From: Batillaria attramentaria
Lineage: Eukaryota; Mollusca; Gastropoda; Batillariidae
Reading direction: 5' to 3'
Assembly: GCA_018292915.2 (NCBI GenBank)
Contig: JACVVK020000052.1
Span: 1,826,001-1,890,000, forward strand
DNA: 64,000 bases
The position numbers and the translations under genes are program-made. The notes beneath the pieces are model-generated. The model was not told the DNA's origin. It was given only the letters and a program-made list of their open reading frames with translations, and searched no databases. Shown here one piece after another: positions 23,253 through 34,320 of this stretch; the first letter of the stretch is position 1; each line of letters begins with the position of its first letter.

Positions 23253-23440
23253 TTGGTTGGTTGGTTGGTTGGTTGGTTGGTTGGTTGTTTCTGGGTTTAA
23301 CGTCTTTTTCCTCCAAGGGTGGCACCAAAGACGTGGCAACAAGGATAAGGCCAGCGTTAATGTTCGGCTCATTCCCAGGTGGGAAGCGAATTCACGACCC
23401 GAGTCACTGGAAGTCCAACACTCTACCGGGTTTTACTGAC
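23253..23440 (-). mobile_element. SINE family A, diverged, with (TTGG)n tail
   Basis: On the minus strand the 3' tail GACGTTAAACC runs into an expanded (CCAA)n repeat. The body is shortened around the GATATC region. The head shows a shifted B box (GGGTCGTGAATTCGC), and the A-box end is lost. Confidence 0.75.
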
Positions 23441-23540
23441 TTGGAAGAACCGTACATGTCAGCATGTGTACGCTGCACAAAAAGGCACTGCTCATCAATA
23501 ACCACTTCATCCCATGATAGATTGTATCTAGGACCTTTCT

Positions 23541-23618
23541 ACTGTCGTTTAGTAAGAGGGACTAAGCGCCGTCCATTATTTGTTAAGCACTTAGGTCCTT
23601 TTTACGATTTGACGGTAG
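23541..23618. mobile_element. Palindromic mini-repeat P, well preserved
   Basis: CTACTGTCGTTTAGTAAGAG and GGACTAAGCGCC oppose GCACTTAGGTCCTTTTTACG and TTGACGGTAG. TA flanks both sides. Confidence 0.78.
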
Positions 23619-24130
23619 CTTTCGCTTTCAGTGTTGTGACCTCTATGCTTCATGTTGCGTCTCAACAGAAATAGCTTCACTGATGACGTGTCATGGTTTA
23701 CGACCTGAAGATGATGCTGCAACATGCCAATTAATCAGCATGTCTTCGTTGACAACCACGTCCTTTACCTTCAAGACGGTTCAGTGTCAATCTGACTGAT
23801 TGGCTCAGCAGTTTTACCCTGACCTAATGCCGCGTTCAGGTTGTCGATCTAAATGATGCATCACCTCACCTCACCTCACCTGAACTCACAACAGCTTGAA
23901 GACTACGAGACAGTGACAGTGGCGCTGTCGCTTGGTGATGACGGCAGAACAGCTCTCCCTGTTCCACAGCTTCCTTGCAGAGACAGCGTGCGCCTGTCAG
24001 CCACCAGCCCCTTGCCGACACAATGGCCATCACTCAGACGCCCTGTTTGTGGAACGGGAACAGCTGAGTATCTGGAGAATATCGATATCGACTGGATGCT
24101 GGGGGAGTTCCAAATCAGTAGGTAGAGAAG

Positions 24131-24312
24131 GGGTGGGTGTTTACTGAGGTGGGTGTTTGGGAGTTTAACGTTCTTTTCCACCACATAAGGGTGATATCAA
24201 AGACGGGGCAATAAGAAAAAGGCCAGCACAAATATTTGGCCCCAGCCGGGATTCGAACTCACGACCCGAGCATTGAAAGTCCAGCGCACTACCATTCGGC
24301 CACCCCGGCTCC
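24131..24312 (-). mobile_element. SINE family A, full length with perfect 12-bp target duplication
   Basis: TAGGTAGAGAAG occurs at 24119-24130 and 24313-24324 and brackets a complete copy. The head has the canonical B box GAGTTCGAATCCCGG on the minus strand, and the tail carries two CACCC-type blocks. This is the cleanest member in the window. Confidence 0.95.
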
Positions 24313-24425
24313 TAGGTAGAGAAGCAGTGTACGCACGTAGGGTTCTTGATCTGACCACAGAGCGTGTGTACAACGAAGTATACATATATGCACAATGATA
24401 TATAAAAAGCGACACCTTTGTTCCG

Positions 24426-24454
24426 ATTCTCTCTCTCTCTCTCTCTCTCTCTCT
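24426..24454 (+). repeat. (TC)n microsatellite
   Basis: About 14 units; another (TC)n of 9 units lies at 24543-24560. Confidence 0.9.
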
Positions 24455-24541
24455 TTAGCAACGGCAGATTGAAAACTAACCATTGTATGGCTAAATCTTT
24501 TCCGTTGAAAAATAAAGTTCGTTCGTTCGTTCGTTCGTTTG
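24455..24541 (+). mobile_element. Retroposon 3' end with (GTTC)n tail
   Basis: TTGAAAAATAAAG is followed by GTTCGTTCGTTCGTTCG. An AATAAA-like signal followed by a tetranucleotide tail is typical of LINE 3' ends. No coding sequence is attached. Confidence 0.5.
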
Positions 24542-25020
24542 TTCTCTCTCTCTCTCTCTCTAATTATATAATTATATATAAAATACTTGCTTCCGGATCC
24601 GGAAGAGGATGTGTATGAAGACAGGAGGTCCATTTATGGACTAGTCCCAATCTAGGTGGACTAGCCTGATAAGACGTAACTCAGTGCTGGCAGTCACTAT
24701 GTCACTATGGACTGAAGCTGTCTCAATTTCCAGAGTTTCTGTTTGTTAGAATAACTGGTTACCGGTTGCATGTACGTGTATTTAAATCCATGTGGGATAT
24801 TTACTGGCCTAGTTCATGGAACACGGCATAATTATGCTCTCTCTTTCTCTGCGATGGAACACCACCATGGCATCACTACCGGTGTCACTGAGTCTGTACA
24901 AAACATACTCTAGGGAATCACCAGAAACTATACCGATATTGTCTCCATCTGCTCTCTCACTCCCTGCGATGGAAACTCGTCATTACCTCCTAAAAGCCCA
25001 TGCAATCTTTAGATCACTAC

Positions 25021-25114
25021 GAGCCACTTCAAGCCACTGTTGCGCAAGCTTCAGCGGTGTCGGGCCTAGTGGGGAAAGGCCCACGCCTTGCGTAATAGTG
25101 GCTTGAAGTGGCTC
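25021..25114 (+). other. Hairpin with 28-bp arms and 38-base loop
   Basis: GAGCCACTTCAAGCCACTGT (25021 on) is inverted at 25087-25114. Both differences are G-U wobbles in plus-strand RNA, so the whole 28-bp stem pairs. The loop holds GGGCCTAGTGGGGAAAGGCCC-like complementary halves. Size and shape recall a miRNA or small-RNA precursor, but it may equally be a foldback transposon. Confidence 0.7.
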
Positions 25115-25580
25115 CTACTGGTGTGCAGTGGCTTGTTCGTTTTAACCAGTATCATATAGTGGGGCTAGGGCTCTTCAGAGTGACGTCAGTCTGTACAGGA
25201 ATACTCACAGGCATCACCCAGAAAAATATACCAGTACTGGCTCTTAACTCATCCATTCCTGAGTGGTCCTCCCCCCCCCTACCCCCTCCTTTACACCACC
25301 TCCCTTCTGCAGCTGCCGCCGCCCCAAATATGACAGCGTGGACAGGCTGTCAGCAGCGCCACACACCTCTTGTATGCAGGTGCAATGACAGAGGTATTAT
25401 CTATAATTCAGACCGCCGCGCCAATCACTCATAAAAACGCAGGGAAAAATTGACAGGGCATAAATCATCCCGTCCTGTCTGACGGCCGATAGAAATGGCA
25501 GCACGTTGCACGTGCAAATTACTGCTGACAGGTAAGAGAACAAGCTCTCAGGAAAGACAAGGGGTTCGGGTGGAGGTTAC

Positions 25581-25582
<2 letters not shown>

Positions 25583-25615
<33 letters not shown>

Positions 25616-25648
25616 CCAGAGAGAGAGAGAGAGAGAGAGAGCGAGAGC
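25583..25648 (+). repeat. (AG)n array, interrupted
   Basis: Two AG blocks are separated by GCCAGAG. Confidence 0.9.
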
Positions 25649-26186
25649 ACAATCCATGGATTCGAAGCCTCGTGCAACATTAACTGGCGAAGCTGTACTT
25701 TGAGTGCTGGCGTGCTTAATTTTCCATGACAATAAGTGGATCAGGGATTTGAATGGGGACCGGCGTTGCGGTAAGTGCTCCTTAGTTCCTCGGTTCTTAT
25801 CCACCGTAGCGTGCAGTCGTCAATCACCCCAGAGTTTTTTTTAAAATTTTTTTTATAAGGGCTCTAAGAGAACAAAAAACGACACGCAATGACGGCAGAG
25901 GCAAGAGAAGGTGACTGATGCGCGCATTGTGTACCGCTAGATTTACATGCGTTGCCGGATGATGTGGTTCGTCGGATCATTAGTCAGATAGTTCCCAACT
26001 CGCGACTGCTTGTTGTGAACGAACGGCTGTTGCTTATTGTCACTGAGACCAGGACAGAACCAGCTGCGCATGGACAGCACCCCCCCCCCCCCCCCCGCCG
26101 CGGACCCCCTCCCCACCCCCACTCTTGTTTTTGTTAAAACTTCAAACGAGGCGGTAGATCACCATCTCCAGGCCTTTAAAAAAAAT

Positions 26187-26357
26187 GTTGGTTGGTTGTA
26201 TGGGTGTTTAACTTTTTTTTTTTACACCACATATTATGGGTGATATCAAAGACGAGGCATCGAGTAAAAACGCCAGCACAAGTGTCTGGCTCCAGCCGGG
26301 ATTCGAACCCACAACCGTTGCATTGAAAGTCCAACTCTTTACCAGCTCTGTCATTCT
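26187..26357 (-). mobile_element. SINE family A relative, diverged
   Basis: The B box GGGTTCGAATCCCGG (minus strand) and the body word GATATCACCC are retained. The tail is altered by a T/A run next to GTTAAAC. The A-box end has drifted (AGAGCTGGTAAAG). Confidence 0.78.
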
Positions 26358-26528
26358 AGAACAAGGGGGTCTTAAGCGTGATGCAGTGCTTTGTAGGTGT
26401 TATCGCCCCATCCCACCAGTTTTCAGATCACAATTCGACATCAGTCGCTAAGATAACCGTGGTCAGTCACGCCGACATGTGGTGGGTCGATCTCAGACAT
26501 CCCTTTATTGCCGGCCGAGCCTCCTCCT

Positions 26529-26600
26529 CTGTCGTCTGGAAAAAGGCCCCAAGAGGCTTTGATCTGATAGACGCTTAGTCCCCTTTTCCCTGATTACAGC
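26529..26600. mobile_element. Palindromic mini-repeat P
   Basis: CTGTCGTCTGGAAAAAGGCC opposes GACGCTTAGTCCCCTTTTCC. It opens a tandem duplication of about 207 bp. Confidence 0.68.
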
Positions 26601-26990
26601 TGCCCTCCAGCTTCGTCACCCTGGCATCATAACGACCGTTTGGTTTGTGGTTGTTCATATCTGTACCCCCTGATCAAAACTGCGGGCCATTTGACACAGT
26701 GGCTGTCCGTCCAGGGTATCCGCTACATCTCTACTCCTCTCTGGAAAAAGGGTGTACGAGCATGTCACGTCCGTGGCACTTAGGCCCCTATTCCACCTTC
26801 GTGACCCTGACATGATGTTAGGACCTTTAGTTTGTGGTTCCTCTTATCTGGATCCCCCTAATCAAAACTGCTGGCCGTTTGACACACTGCCCAAGGTCCC
26901 CCCCCCCCCTTATCTCTACGATTGTCTCGGTAAAAGGACATAAGCGCCCGTAAAATCCACGACGCACTTAGGCTCTTTTTCCTAATGACA
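26571..26990 (+). repeat. Two-unit tandem duplication, period about 207 bp
   Basis: GGTTTGTGGTTGTTCATATC, CCCCCTGATCAAAACTGC and CCATTTGACACA in unit 1 correspond to TAGTTTGTGGTTCCTCTTAT, CCCCTAATCAAAACTGC and CCGTTTGACACA in unit 2. A P palindrome sits at each unit boundary. I estimate about three quarters identity by eye. Confidence 0.75.
26736..26806. mobile_element. Palindromic mini-repeat P
   Basis: CTCTGGAAAAAGGGTGTACG opposes GGCACTTAGGCCCCTATTCC. It forms the junction of the two tandem units at 26571-26990. Confidence 0.65.
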
Positions 26991-26994
26991 GTAA
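26917..26994. mobile_element. Palindromic mini-repeat P, well preserved
   Basis: TACGATTGTCTCGGTAAAAG and GACATAAGCGCC oppose GCACTTAGGCTCTTTTTCC and AATGACAGTA. TA at both ends. Confidence 0.75.
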
Positions 26995-26999
26995 AACCA

Positions 27000-27670
27000 G
27001 TCTCTTCACGGCCTTCAAACATCCCTTGTGTATATGTGGGCTGTATACTGATAACAGGCGGGCGTGTAATGGCCACTTTGACTGCACCGGATGTCTCCGT
27101 CCATACGCAACCCAGTCATCTGGCCCCACTCCCGGGCTCCGCACACCTTTTGATCTGTCACCAACCCAGCGCTGTTGGCGTGACTAAGCTGGGAATAAAC
27201 GCGTGATTTTTCGGCCCGAGGACCAGGCTGTGCAATGTTATTTCAATCTGTCTGCGCCGGTTTTCTTGTTTACAGGAAAGGCCGGGGGAGACAAATGACC
27301 AAGAAATGAGGGTGTATGGTAATGACAGGAAGGCAGCTGTTTCGCTAGGGATGACGGAGCTGCCTTTCAAATGTCAATATTCCTTTTTAGGTTGTAGTTG
27401 TGTGATTGCCGCATACGTTGCAGGGTTTTGTCAAACAGCCGCCGCTACAGAGAATGCGTGTGCATGCAGGGCGGAACAGAAAAAAAAAACCCTGGGGGGA
27501 AAAAAAAACCCAGAGGCGTATACTCTACAGTAGTTTTGCCTTTGGTATAGGGGGGAAGGGTGGTGGGGTTGTTATCGACTGAGCATGACGTCAGCAGTCG
27601 TCACAGTAACATCTTCCGGTTATAGAAAAAAAGGATTGTCGATGCGTATGTACCATAATTAAAGGTTGTG
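27000..27670. other. Repeat-poor block, nothing recognised
   Basis: Includes GCGCTGTTGGCGTGACTAAG, ACCTTTTGATCTG (TCF-like) and TAATGGCC. A-runs at 27480 and 27501 are the only simple sequence. Confidence 0.35.
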
Positions 27671-27677
27671 ATGGGAT

Positions 27678-27680
<3 letters not shown>

Positions 27681-27731
<51 letters not shown>
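27681..27731 (+). repeat. (GT)n(AG)n compound array
   Basis: About 15 GT and 10 AG units. Confidence 0.92.
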
Positions 27732-28053
27732 TTCCTTCATGTACACTGCGTTGTAGATGTTGAAAAAGGTTGTCACGTGTGTGGCAAACTTTAGCAGAAA
27801 CATCCAAATCAGTTCAGACACCATTCCTCTGTACAAACCTATTCTGGGGACCTTTTCTTGCGCCTGCGGACGCCAGCCTCAGCCGCATTCGCCAGACCAA
27901 TAATAGAAGCAGATCAGTCACCAAGGAAGCAAGATATACTTCGAGAGCTCCCCGCCAGAACCTACTCTCTCTCTCTTCTTTCTATCTATATCGATAATAC
28001 ATGTACCCTCTGGAAGGGAACGCTTGATATACGAATATCCGGCACGTACTTAC

Positions 28054-28312
28054 GCTTAGTTGGTATAGTTCACCCGTTAGGGGGTGCAAATGTATACCAC
28101 TCATGCGCAGGAGGGGCAAATAAACTCCAGTCATCCACTAAACGGGGGCGACTGTATCCCCGCAGCGCGTGAGGGGGTGCAAATGTACTCCGGGGTCTGG
28201 CGAGGTGAAATCACGTGACCGCTGACTTCGTTCTACGACTTTATGCGAAATATCGAAGGAACTGACAAGCATGCATTTTCACCCCCTAACGGGCGAACTA
28301 TACCAACTGAGC
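28054..28312 (+). mobile_element. 259-bp MITE with 9-bp target duplication
   Basis: The ends are inverted: GCTTAGTTGGTATAGTTC at the left, and the reverse complement of the right end starts GCTCAGTTGGTATAGTTC. The match continues through CCCGTTAGGGGGTG for nearly 40 bp with few mismatches. CGTACTTAC flanks both sides (28045-28053, 28313-28321). A 9-bp duplication points to Mutator-like or Merlin-type transposase in trans. No ORF is present. Confidence 0.9.
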
Positions 28313-29004
28313 CGTACTTACCGGCCTGTGATTTATACAAACGGGTGAGAGAGACAGCAGTAAGAAGGTAAGTACTAAATGGACGTACACATCCATCGCC
28401 TGGAACATTATCCAGAGCGAGGCCCACCCGCGGTGCCACGCCGTTTTTGACAGGAACCAGGGGGAGGCAATCGAGCCGGTTCGCGACAGGCGCTGGACAC
28501 GATTTGTTTAATCCTGGGGCCATGAGGTGTGTCTGATAAATGTCTTGCCCGCCGAACATCCTCCTCTCTCTCTCTCTCTCTCCCTTGGGGCTTGTAGCTG
28601 CTTGTGCACTCATCACCAGCCCGTTGTGAGCTGTGCCAGAGAATGGCCACTCTCTGTTCTTTTCTCTGATGGTCGTACAACTAACCATAACAGTGTACTG
28701 ATTTACCGGTTCGGACTTTGATCGGGGGAGACTGCGGTCAGGTTGCTGACCTGTTGTCAAGGTCGTCATTGCCTCAACAGTCCTGGTTCAGCAAAATCAA
28801 TGGACTGTGGTTGTTGTAAGACCGAATAAGATTGTGATGTACCACAGACCAGACCAAGATCCCTGGTTTGCACAGTCTGTAATATATATTATTTTTATAA
28901 TTTTTTTTTTCAGAGAGTTACGGCAAATTACCATTTTTTAAAATTTTAATACTGCTGCGTGTACAGTCCCTAATATTACATCGTGAGAGAGTTTGGCTTC
29001 GGGA

Positions 29005-29175
29005 GGGGAGCCGGGGTGGTCGAATGGTAGAGCGTTGGACTTCCAATACTCGGGTCGTGAGTTCGAATCCCGGCTGGGGCCAAATGTTTGTGCTGGCTTT
29101 TTCATCGTTGCCCCGTCTTGATATCACCCGTATGGGGTGGAAAAGGACGTTAAACCCCCAAAACACCCCCCCCCC
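29005..29175 (+). mobile_element. SINE family A, full length with perfect 12-bp target duplication
   Basis: Head GCCGGGGTGGTCGAATGG, B box GAGTTCGAATCCCGG, tail GGACGTTAAACCCCC. The flanks TTGGCTTCGGGA at 28993-29004 and 29176-29187 are identical. The tail ends in a C run. Confidence 0.95.
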
Positions 29176-29761
29176 TTGGCTTCGGGAAAACAAAATTGAC
29201 GTATTCATTACAATTGCATTTTATGCGTGTATGAGTGGGCAACAGAAAATGGAAAACCCGTACTAGCTCAGTCTGACATGTCGGCACGATGTCCTGTCAC
29301 GGCCAAAGTATTGAAGCCCGCTCTGTTCTCAGTAATTCTCAGTTCTGTGCTCGCGGTTGACACCAGGATGCAAACTGCAGGCAACAGGAGTGTCAGATTG
29401 CACGCGCTGTGCATTTTCGTTCCGCTCAGCTTGACGTAAATAGAAGCGATGTCCGTGATAAATTCACACTTGTGTCGCATCAATCCGCCATATTGCCGAA
29501 TGCAGTCTCGAGAGAGTTTGGGACTGCCACGGCTCAGTTCCGGTTTTATCAGAACGAGGCTGATTGACGATAAACGGTGTCGCCCTTTGTCCCTAGAGGA
29601 CCCTGTAGCTTAATGGGAACTGAGAAAGGTGTTAGCGTGCAAATTAATGAAACCATTACATAGGGAGATTTTTTCCCTCCCTGATGTTAGATCAGCCTTG
29701 CGTTTAATGTACCGGCAAAAAAGTCAGAAACGTCTGGCTTGAAGACATTTGTGCGTCACAG

Positions 29762-29971
29762 ATTTTTTTTTTTTTTTCAGTTTTGCTGCCCCAACTCTTT
29801 TGCCAGCTCCAGTGGCGTTCCACCCTGGGTGGAATCCACGGAGGGCTCGAAAGCTGGGGCAATTTTTATTATGCATGATGATGGAGATGAGGATGATGGT
29901 AAGATGATGCTATGGGGGTCCGTGTGGTTTGGGACTGCGGGACAGTGCCGCATTCCACGCTTCCTGTCATG
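29762..29971 (-). mobile_element. SINE family B, 5'-truncated copy
   Basis: This is the reverse complement of the last 215 bp or so of the family B element at 13045-13260. It starts with a T run (A tail) and ends near CACGCTTCCTGTCAT. It differs by a few indels, including a shorter CCCTGGGTGGAATCC segment. No tRNA head is present. Confidence 0.9.
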
Positions 29972-30350
29972 TCAGTGCCAAGTAACAGCTCTCTTTCAAG
30001 GCTAAGCAATCCGCTTCTATTAATTTTAGGTATGTTTACTTATTAATTAGACTAAATATGCCGTGTGATTGTTGAAATCAGAAAGTTACAGTGTATACAT
30101 CCCTTCAATGTGATCAGATACAGACTTTCAAGTAACTCCACAACTGAGCAGCTCAACAAATACTGGGTAACGTGGGTTGTGAGTGGAAATTGAAACTGAT
30201 TCCCAGGACACCATGTAACACACGTAAACAACAAGAAGCCGGAACGTTCTGTCGAGTGACTGAAAGCTGGCCTGCCTGAAGTGTTTACTGTCGCACATGT
30301 CAGTGACTGACAAGCGGACAGACTCGAAGACACCACGGACGCACAGACAG

Positions 30351-30525
30351 TTTGTTGGTTGGTTGGTTGCACCATACAATAGGGATGATATCAAAGACGG
30401 GGCAACGACTGAGGAAACATCCAGCACAAAGTTTTGGCTCCAGTGAGCCGGGATTTGAACTCACGGAACGAGCATCATGGCCGGAGTACTATTCACACAA
30501 CCAGCTACACTGTACCGGTTCCCCT
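30351..30525 (-). mobile_element. SINE family A relative lacking the GTTAAAC tail
   Basis: The body (GATATC, CCCCGTC and TTGTGCTGG on the minus strand) and head (GAGTTCAAATCCCGG) are recognisable. The tail segment is deleted, so the body joins CAACCAACCAAC directly. This is an old copy. Confidence 0.7.
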
Positions 30526-31159
30526 GTACAGACAGACAAAACTCCATTGGCTGGGGACCGGACTGAAACTAACCAACTATAAAAAATGATGATAATGCAA
30601 CAATAGTTACGACAATTACTACCATAACAGCAAAAAACAACACGAAAGGCTGCTTCTGGCAAACAACAGCTACAACACCCGGCCACCAGCAACAGGACTT
30701 TAGCAGCACTCCAGTCTCTCAGGGTTCGTATATCAATATCGCTTACGCACATCAAAGTTTCACAGGTGTACTGATAAGCATCTGCATGTGGAACGAAATC
30801 ACGAGAAGGAAGTCCTGCTCCTAGTGTCAACACAATTAACGCCTGACGATCAATGAGAGCAAAACACTATCACACGCCCGTTTCTGGTTCGAGCCCTCCC
30901 CCCAAGGGCAAGGTATTCTGTTTCTGATCCAGCTGGATCTGCGCTTGAACATGGAGCAGCAGGATCTCCGCCTGGGGTCTGTATACCTTCCGCGTAGCTC
31001 GTGCATCAGTGCAAACAAGGAAAAGCCGAAGCGCCAATCACGTCAGATCCACGGCGGTTAGACCTTTTTTTTTAAAAAATGACACTAGGAAGATAAAAAA
31101 AAGCAGGATAACTGAGTGAACAGAGGAAGGACAAAGAATAATCGCAGGTTTGAGAACTG

Positions 31160-31237
31160 AGACGTCATCTGAAAAAAAGGGTCTAAGCGCCTATCAAACC
31201 CATGGCCCTAGGCCCTTTTGTTTTCAAATGACGTTAG
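31160..31237. mobile_element. Palindromic mini-repeat P, well preserved
   Basis: GACGTCATCTGAAAAAAAGG and GTCTAAGCGCC oppose CCCTAGGCCCTTTTGTTTTC and AAATGACGTTAG. Confidence 0.75.
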
Positions 31238-31330
31238 GAAAAATGCACACCCCAAAAAACAAACAAACAAAACAAAACAGGATAACTGAGTGAGCACAAG
31301 AAGGACAAAGAATAATCGCACTTTTGAGAA

Positions 31331-31383
31331 GATGCCATCTGAAATAAGGATCTAAGCGTATATCAAACCCGGGTGACGGTAGA
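31331..31383. mobile_element. Palindromic mini-repeat P with deleted right inner arm
   Basis: GATGCCATCTGAAATAAGGA and TCTAAGCG are followed directly by GGTGACGGTAG, so about 20 bp of the right arm is missing. Confidence 0.6.
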
Positions 31384-31551
31384 ATGGTCGTTAAAAAAAA
31401 ATGACACAGGCCGGAGAAGGGCACAGAAGAACAGAGAGAAAATCAGTCAAGGGTAAGTAGTGGAGATCTGAACACGTTCGAAGGATCTTTTAAAAATGAC
31501 ACAGGAGAAGTGCACAGAAAAACACAAATTGAGAAAATCGCAAGAACGAGA

Positions 31552-31625
31552 AGACATCATCTGAAAAATAAAGCCTAACCGCTTCAAATACCGCTTCAAA
31601 TACCTTTCCTTCCACACGACGGTAG
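31552..31625. mobile_element. Palindromic mini-repeat P, diverged
   Basis: GACATCATCTGAAAAATAAA and GCCTAACCGC oppose CCTTTCCTTCCACACGAC and GGTAG. CTTCAAATACCG is duplicated in the loop. Confidence 0.6.
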
Positions 31626-31720
31626 ATGGGTCCTGTAAAACGACGGCAGACGGATACTTTAAAACGGCACAGGCCAAGTGGACGGATGATGAAAAGGGAG
31701 AAAATTACAGGTACTTGAAG

Positions 31721-31795
31721 ACACGACATCATCCGAAAAAAACAGCCTGTGCCTATAAAATCCGTGGATTTTATGTCCTTCCAGACAACCGTAGA
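31721..31795. mobile_element. Palindromic mini-repeat P, diverged
   Basis: ACGACATCATCCGAAAAAAA opposes ATGTCCTTCCAGACAACCG and TAG. The inner loop AAAATCCGTGGATTTT is a second palindrome. Confidence 0.62.
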
Positions 31796-31855
31796 AGGAT
31801 AATTGAAAACGATGACAGGACACAGGAGACGTTGGAGAAGTTAGCAGCAGAAGAA

Positions 31856-31908
31856 GAAGGGGTGGGTGTTTAACGTTTAACGTCCTTTTCCGCCACGTAA
31901 GGGTGGTA
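31856..31908 (-). mobile_element. SINE family A 3' fragment
   Basis: Only the tail and first part of the body remain (GTTTAACGTCC, CGCCACGTAAGGGTGG). It is interrupted by an (AGA)n/(GA)n array at its 5' side. The GTTTAACG word is duplicated. Confidence 0.75.
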
Positions 31909-31924
31909 CAGAAGAAGAAGAAGA

Positions 31925-31962
<38 letters not shown>
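31909..31962 (+). repeat. (AGA)n(GA)n compound array
   Basis: It abuts the SINE fragment at 31856-31908. Confidence 0.9.
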
Positions 31963-33060
31963 CACGAGTCAAAAGAAGACGTGAGGTGCTAAATATTCTT
32001 TCTCTTTACACACACTGTACAGGCAAAAGCTTTAGAGACAGCTCAAGGCGGCCTAAGCACGCCACATCAAAGGACGAGAGAAGGGGTAAATTATTAACAT
32101 TTTCATCCTATCGGCTCCAGCATCGAGCCTCGGGTGCTTCCGGACGCCTTTTATCGCCTACCCCCATCTCGCAGATAGGGGGGCGTCTGTTGCCAACCCT
32201 GCAACAATTTTCCTTATCCTCTGACTGACAGGTGGGATAAAAGCCAGTCACTTTCAAGAACAAGGAGGTAGGGGCGCTGTAAAGCAGAAGAGAAAGGGGG
32301 CGGGGGGTTGGAAGTGTGCAGAAAGTACAGAGTGGGGTAGGGGAGGGGGGTGGGGGTGCATGGGGTGCACACTCAAAAGGGGGAGGCGGGGCTTCGGGAG
32401 TGGAGAGGGCGGTGTAAGAGGTTTTAAGAAAATACACACACACACACACACACACAGACAAAAAAGGCACTAAATCAGGTCGTAGCCCATTCTAGAAACT
32501 CTTATTTCATCCAGTTTTATGTCAGGCGTTGAGTGCTTGCCGTTTTGAGGGCAGGAATCCGGTAGAGACAGAAGAAGGGGGGAAAAACGGCAGCCTGGCC
32601 AAAGGAAAGAAATGCGGGGCTTGACAAGACTGATGTGTAGAGCAAGGGGCTCTGTGATTGGATTACACTACTCGAGTGTCAAATAGCATTTCTCTCTCGC
32701 CGCGCTCGGCTGATAGTGTGACAGGAAAGTTCTCTTCAACTTTTTTTTTTTTTAAGGCAACATCACTGCTCGATTCTGGACTTAAACTGCACGATGATGA
32801 AATGTGTCCTCCTAAAATTACAAAAGGCTTTATTTATGCATTTTTTTTTTCCTGTAATGACGAATGTGCACGTGTCAAGTTTCGAGTCATCCGTCTTGAT
32901 AACTTTGCCTTCCTTGACTGAGTATATGCTTGAATGAACAGAATAAAACTCGCGTTTGCTGTAGTAATTTTGCGTTTGTCAAGCGCGCAGGTTTAGCGTT
33001 GCAGCGATGAAATCAGTAAACGTATTTTCTTGATTTATTTCAGAACTTTCTCAACAACTC
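31963..33060. other. Unique sequence with G-rich and (AC)n patches
   Basis: The 32000-32240 part is complex and holds GCAGATAGGGG and CTTATCC-type GATA words. 32270-32410 is purine-rich low complexity. No gene is seen. Confidence 0.35.
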
Positions 33061-33130
33061 TATCATCATTAGGCACAAGGGCCTAAGCGCAATGGGTTTG
33101 ATAAGCTCTTAAGCCCTTTTATCATTTGAG
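33061..33130. mobile_element. Palindromic mini-repeat P
   Basis: AAGGGCCTAAGCGCAATGGG opposes ATAAGCTCTTAAGCCCTTTT. The outer ends are weak (TATCATCAT, ATCATTTGA). Confidence 0.7.
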
Positions 33131-33309
33131 CTCAGAGTTGATCTCACCTACACTGGATTCACTCATCCGGTGATAAGCATTGTATTAGTTTGCGGTCTGC
33201 CGGAGGGTCACGGTTTGGTGACGGTGAGGTTCGATTTGAAAGAATGATTAAAGCTTAGAAAACTTTTAACTGTCCATGACGAAGGTGAAGAAATATTGTG
33301 ACGTTCTTG

Positions 33310-33470
33310 GAGACCCCCCTCCCCCCCCCCCCACACACAGATCGCTTCCCCACTAACGCCGCCATCCTACTGAATGCGAGATCGAGGCGGAAATCAGCAC
33401 CTATAATGACGGTGAACACCAGCCCCCCTCCCCCCTCCCCCTCCCCAACCCCTCCCCCCTCCTCTACTCC
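33310..33470 (+). repeat. C-rich low-complexity segments
   Basis: C runs at 33316-33332 and 33421-33470 with CT interruptions. The proline-rich frame across them is not a gene. Confidence 0.8.
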
Positions 33471-34320
33471 GCTGGGGTTCGTCAGTACCAACCTTGTAAT
33501 CTGTCAGCACATGAAAAATGACCGAACAGCTTCTGCTGAAACCATCAATGGTCGTCAAGGATAACACCAATTTATTGCCCATGCATCAAAGTGGCCCTGT
33601 CTCTCACCACCAGGTACTCCCTGCCACTCCAAATGGACTATGACATTCCCTGACCGCCCCCCAAACCACCCCCTTGCATTTGTCCGATCACTGGGACCGT
33701 CACTTAACCACGTCAATGACCATCCCGTAAATCAACGAGACGACCCGGCTGGCCAACAGACAACACGGACAAACGCTCACGTCATCAGGGGGGAACGGAA
33801 GCAGGGGGGGGGGGGGGGGGGTCTGGGAAAAGGGGCGTTAACTCTGACAGACGATCGTCCATCACGCGGCCAACCCACCTATGCTTAAGTGTGCTCATGC
33901 GCGACAATTAAACGAGCATGCACGAGCGCACACAGCACGCTCCTCCACTCACGCAACGGACACTAATCAACAATACAGATGGCCCCCCTATTCATTAACC
34001 CAGCCCCTGTCAGGAAAAGTAAAGGGTTAGGCAGCTCTCGCGGCCGCGGGACTCCCAATGAAAGGCTGTGTGTCTGGTTAGGTCACTAGTGTAGACCAGG
34101 CGTAAATCTTATCAGACGGCGATTGTCTACGAAAATTGGTCCGCATCCTGTTGTGACAGGTACACCTTTCTGACTGAGGCAGGGTGGCTTGTTCTGTCTG
34201 GAATCTACAGGCCAGCATAGACAGCCGCTGATTGCACGTGAAGCACTGCGCGGAATCGAATGAGACTGAGAAAATCTGACGATGCCTTTTCATTTATAAT
34301 TTATTTATTGGTATAGTATA

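Larger units (their letters stand above)
31060..31800 (+). repeat. Four-unit degenerate tandem array ending in palindromes
   Basis: CAGGATAACTGAGTGA and GGACAAAGAATAATCGCA recur at about 31105 and 31278. AAAATGACACAGG-like words recur at 31405 and 31492. Each unit of 160-230 bp ends in a P palindrome (31160, 31331, 31552, 31721). Confidence 0.7.

Noticed and set aside
29005..29080. tRNA-like heads of family A SINEs
   Set aside because: They do not fold into a full cloverleaf with a usable anticodon arm and continue into the SINE body.
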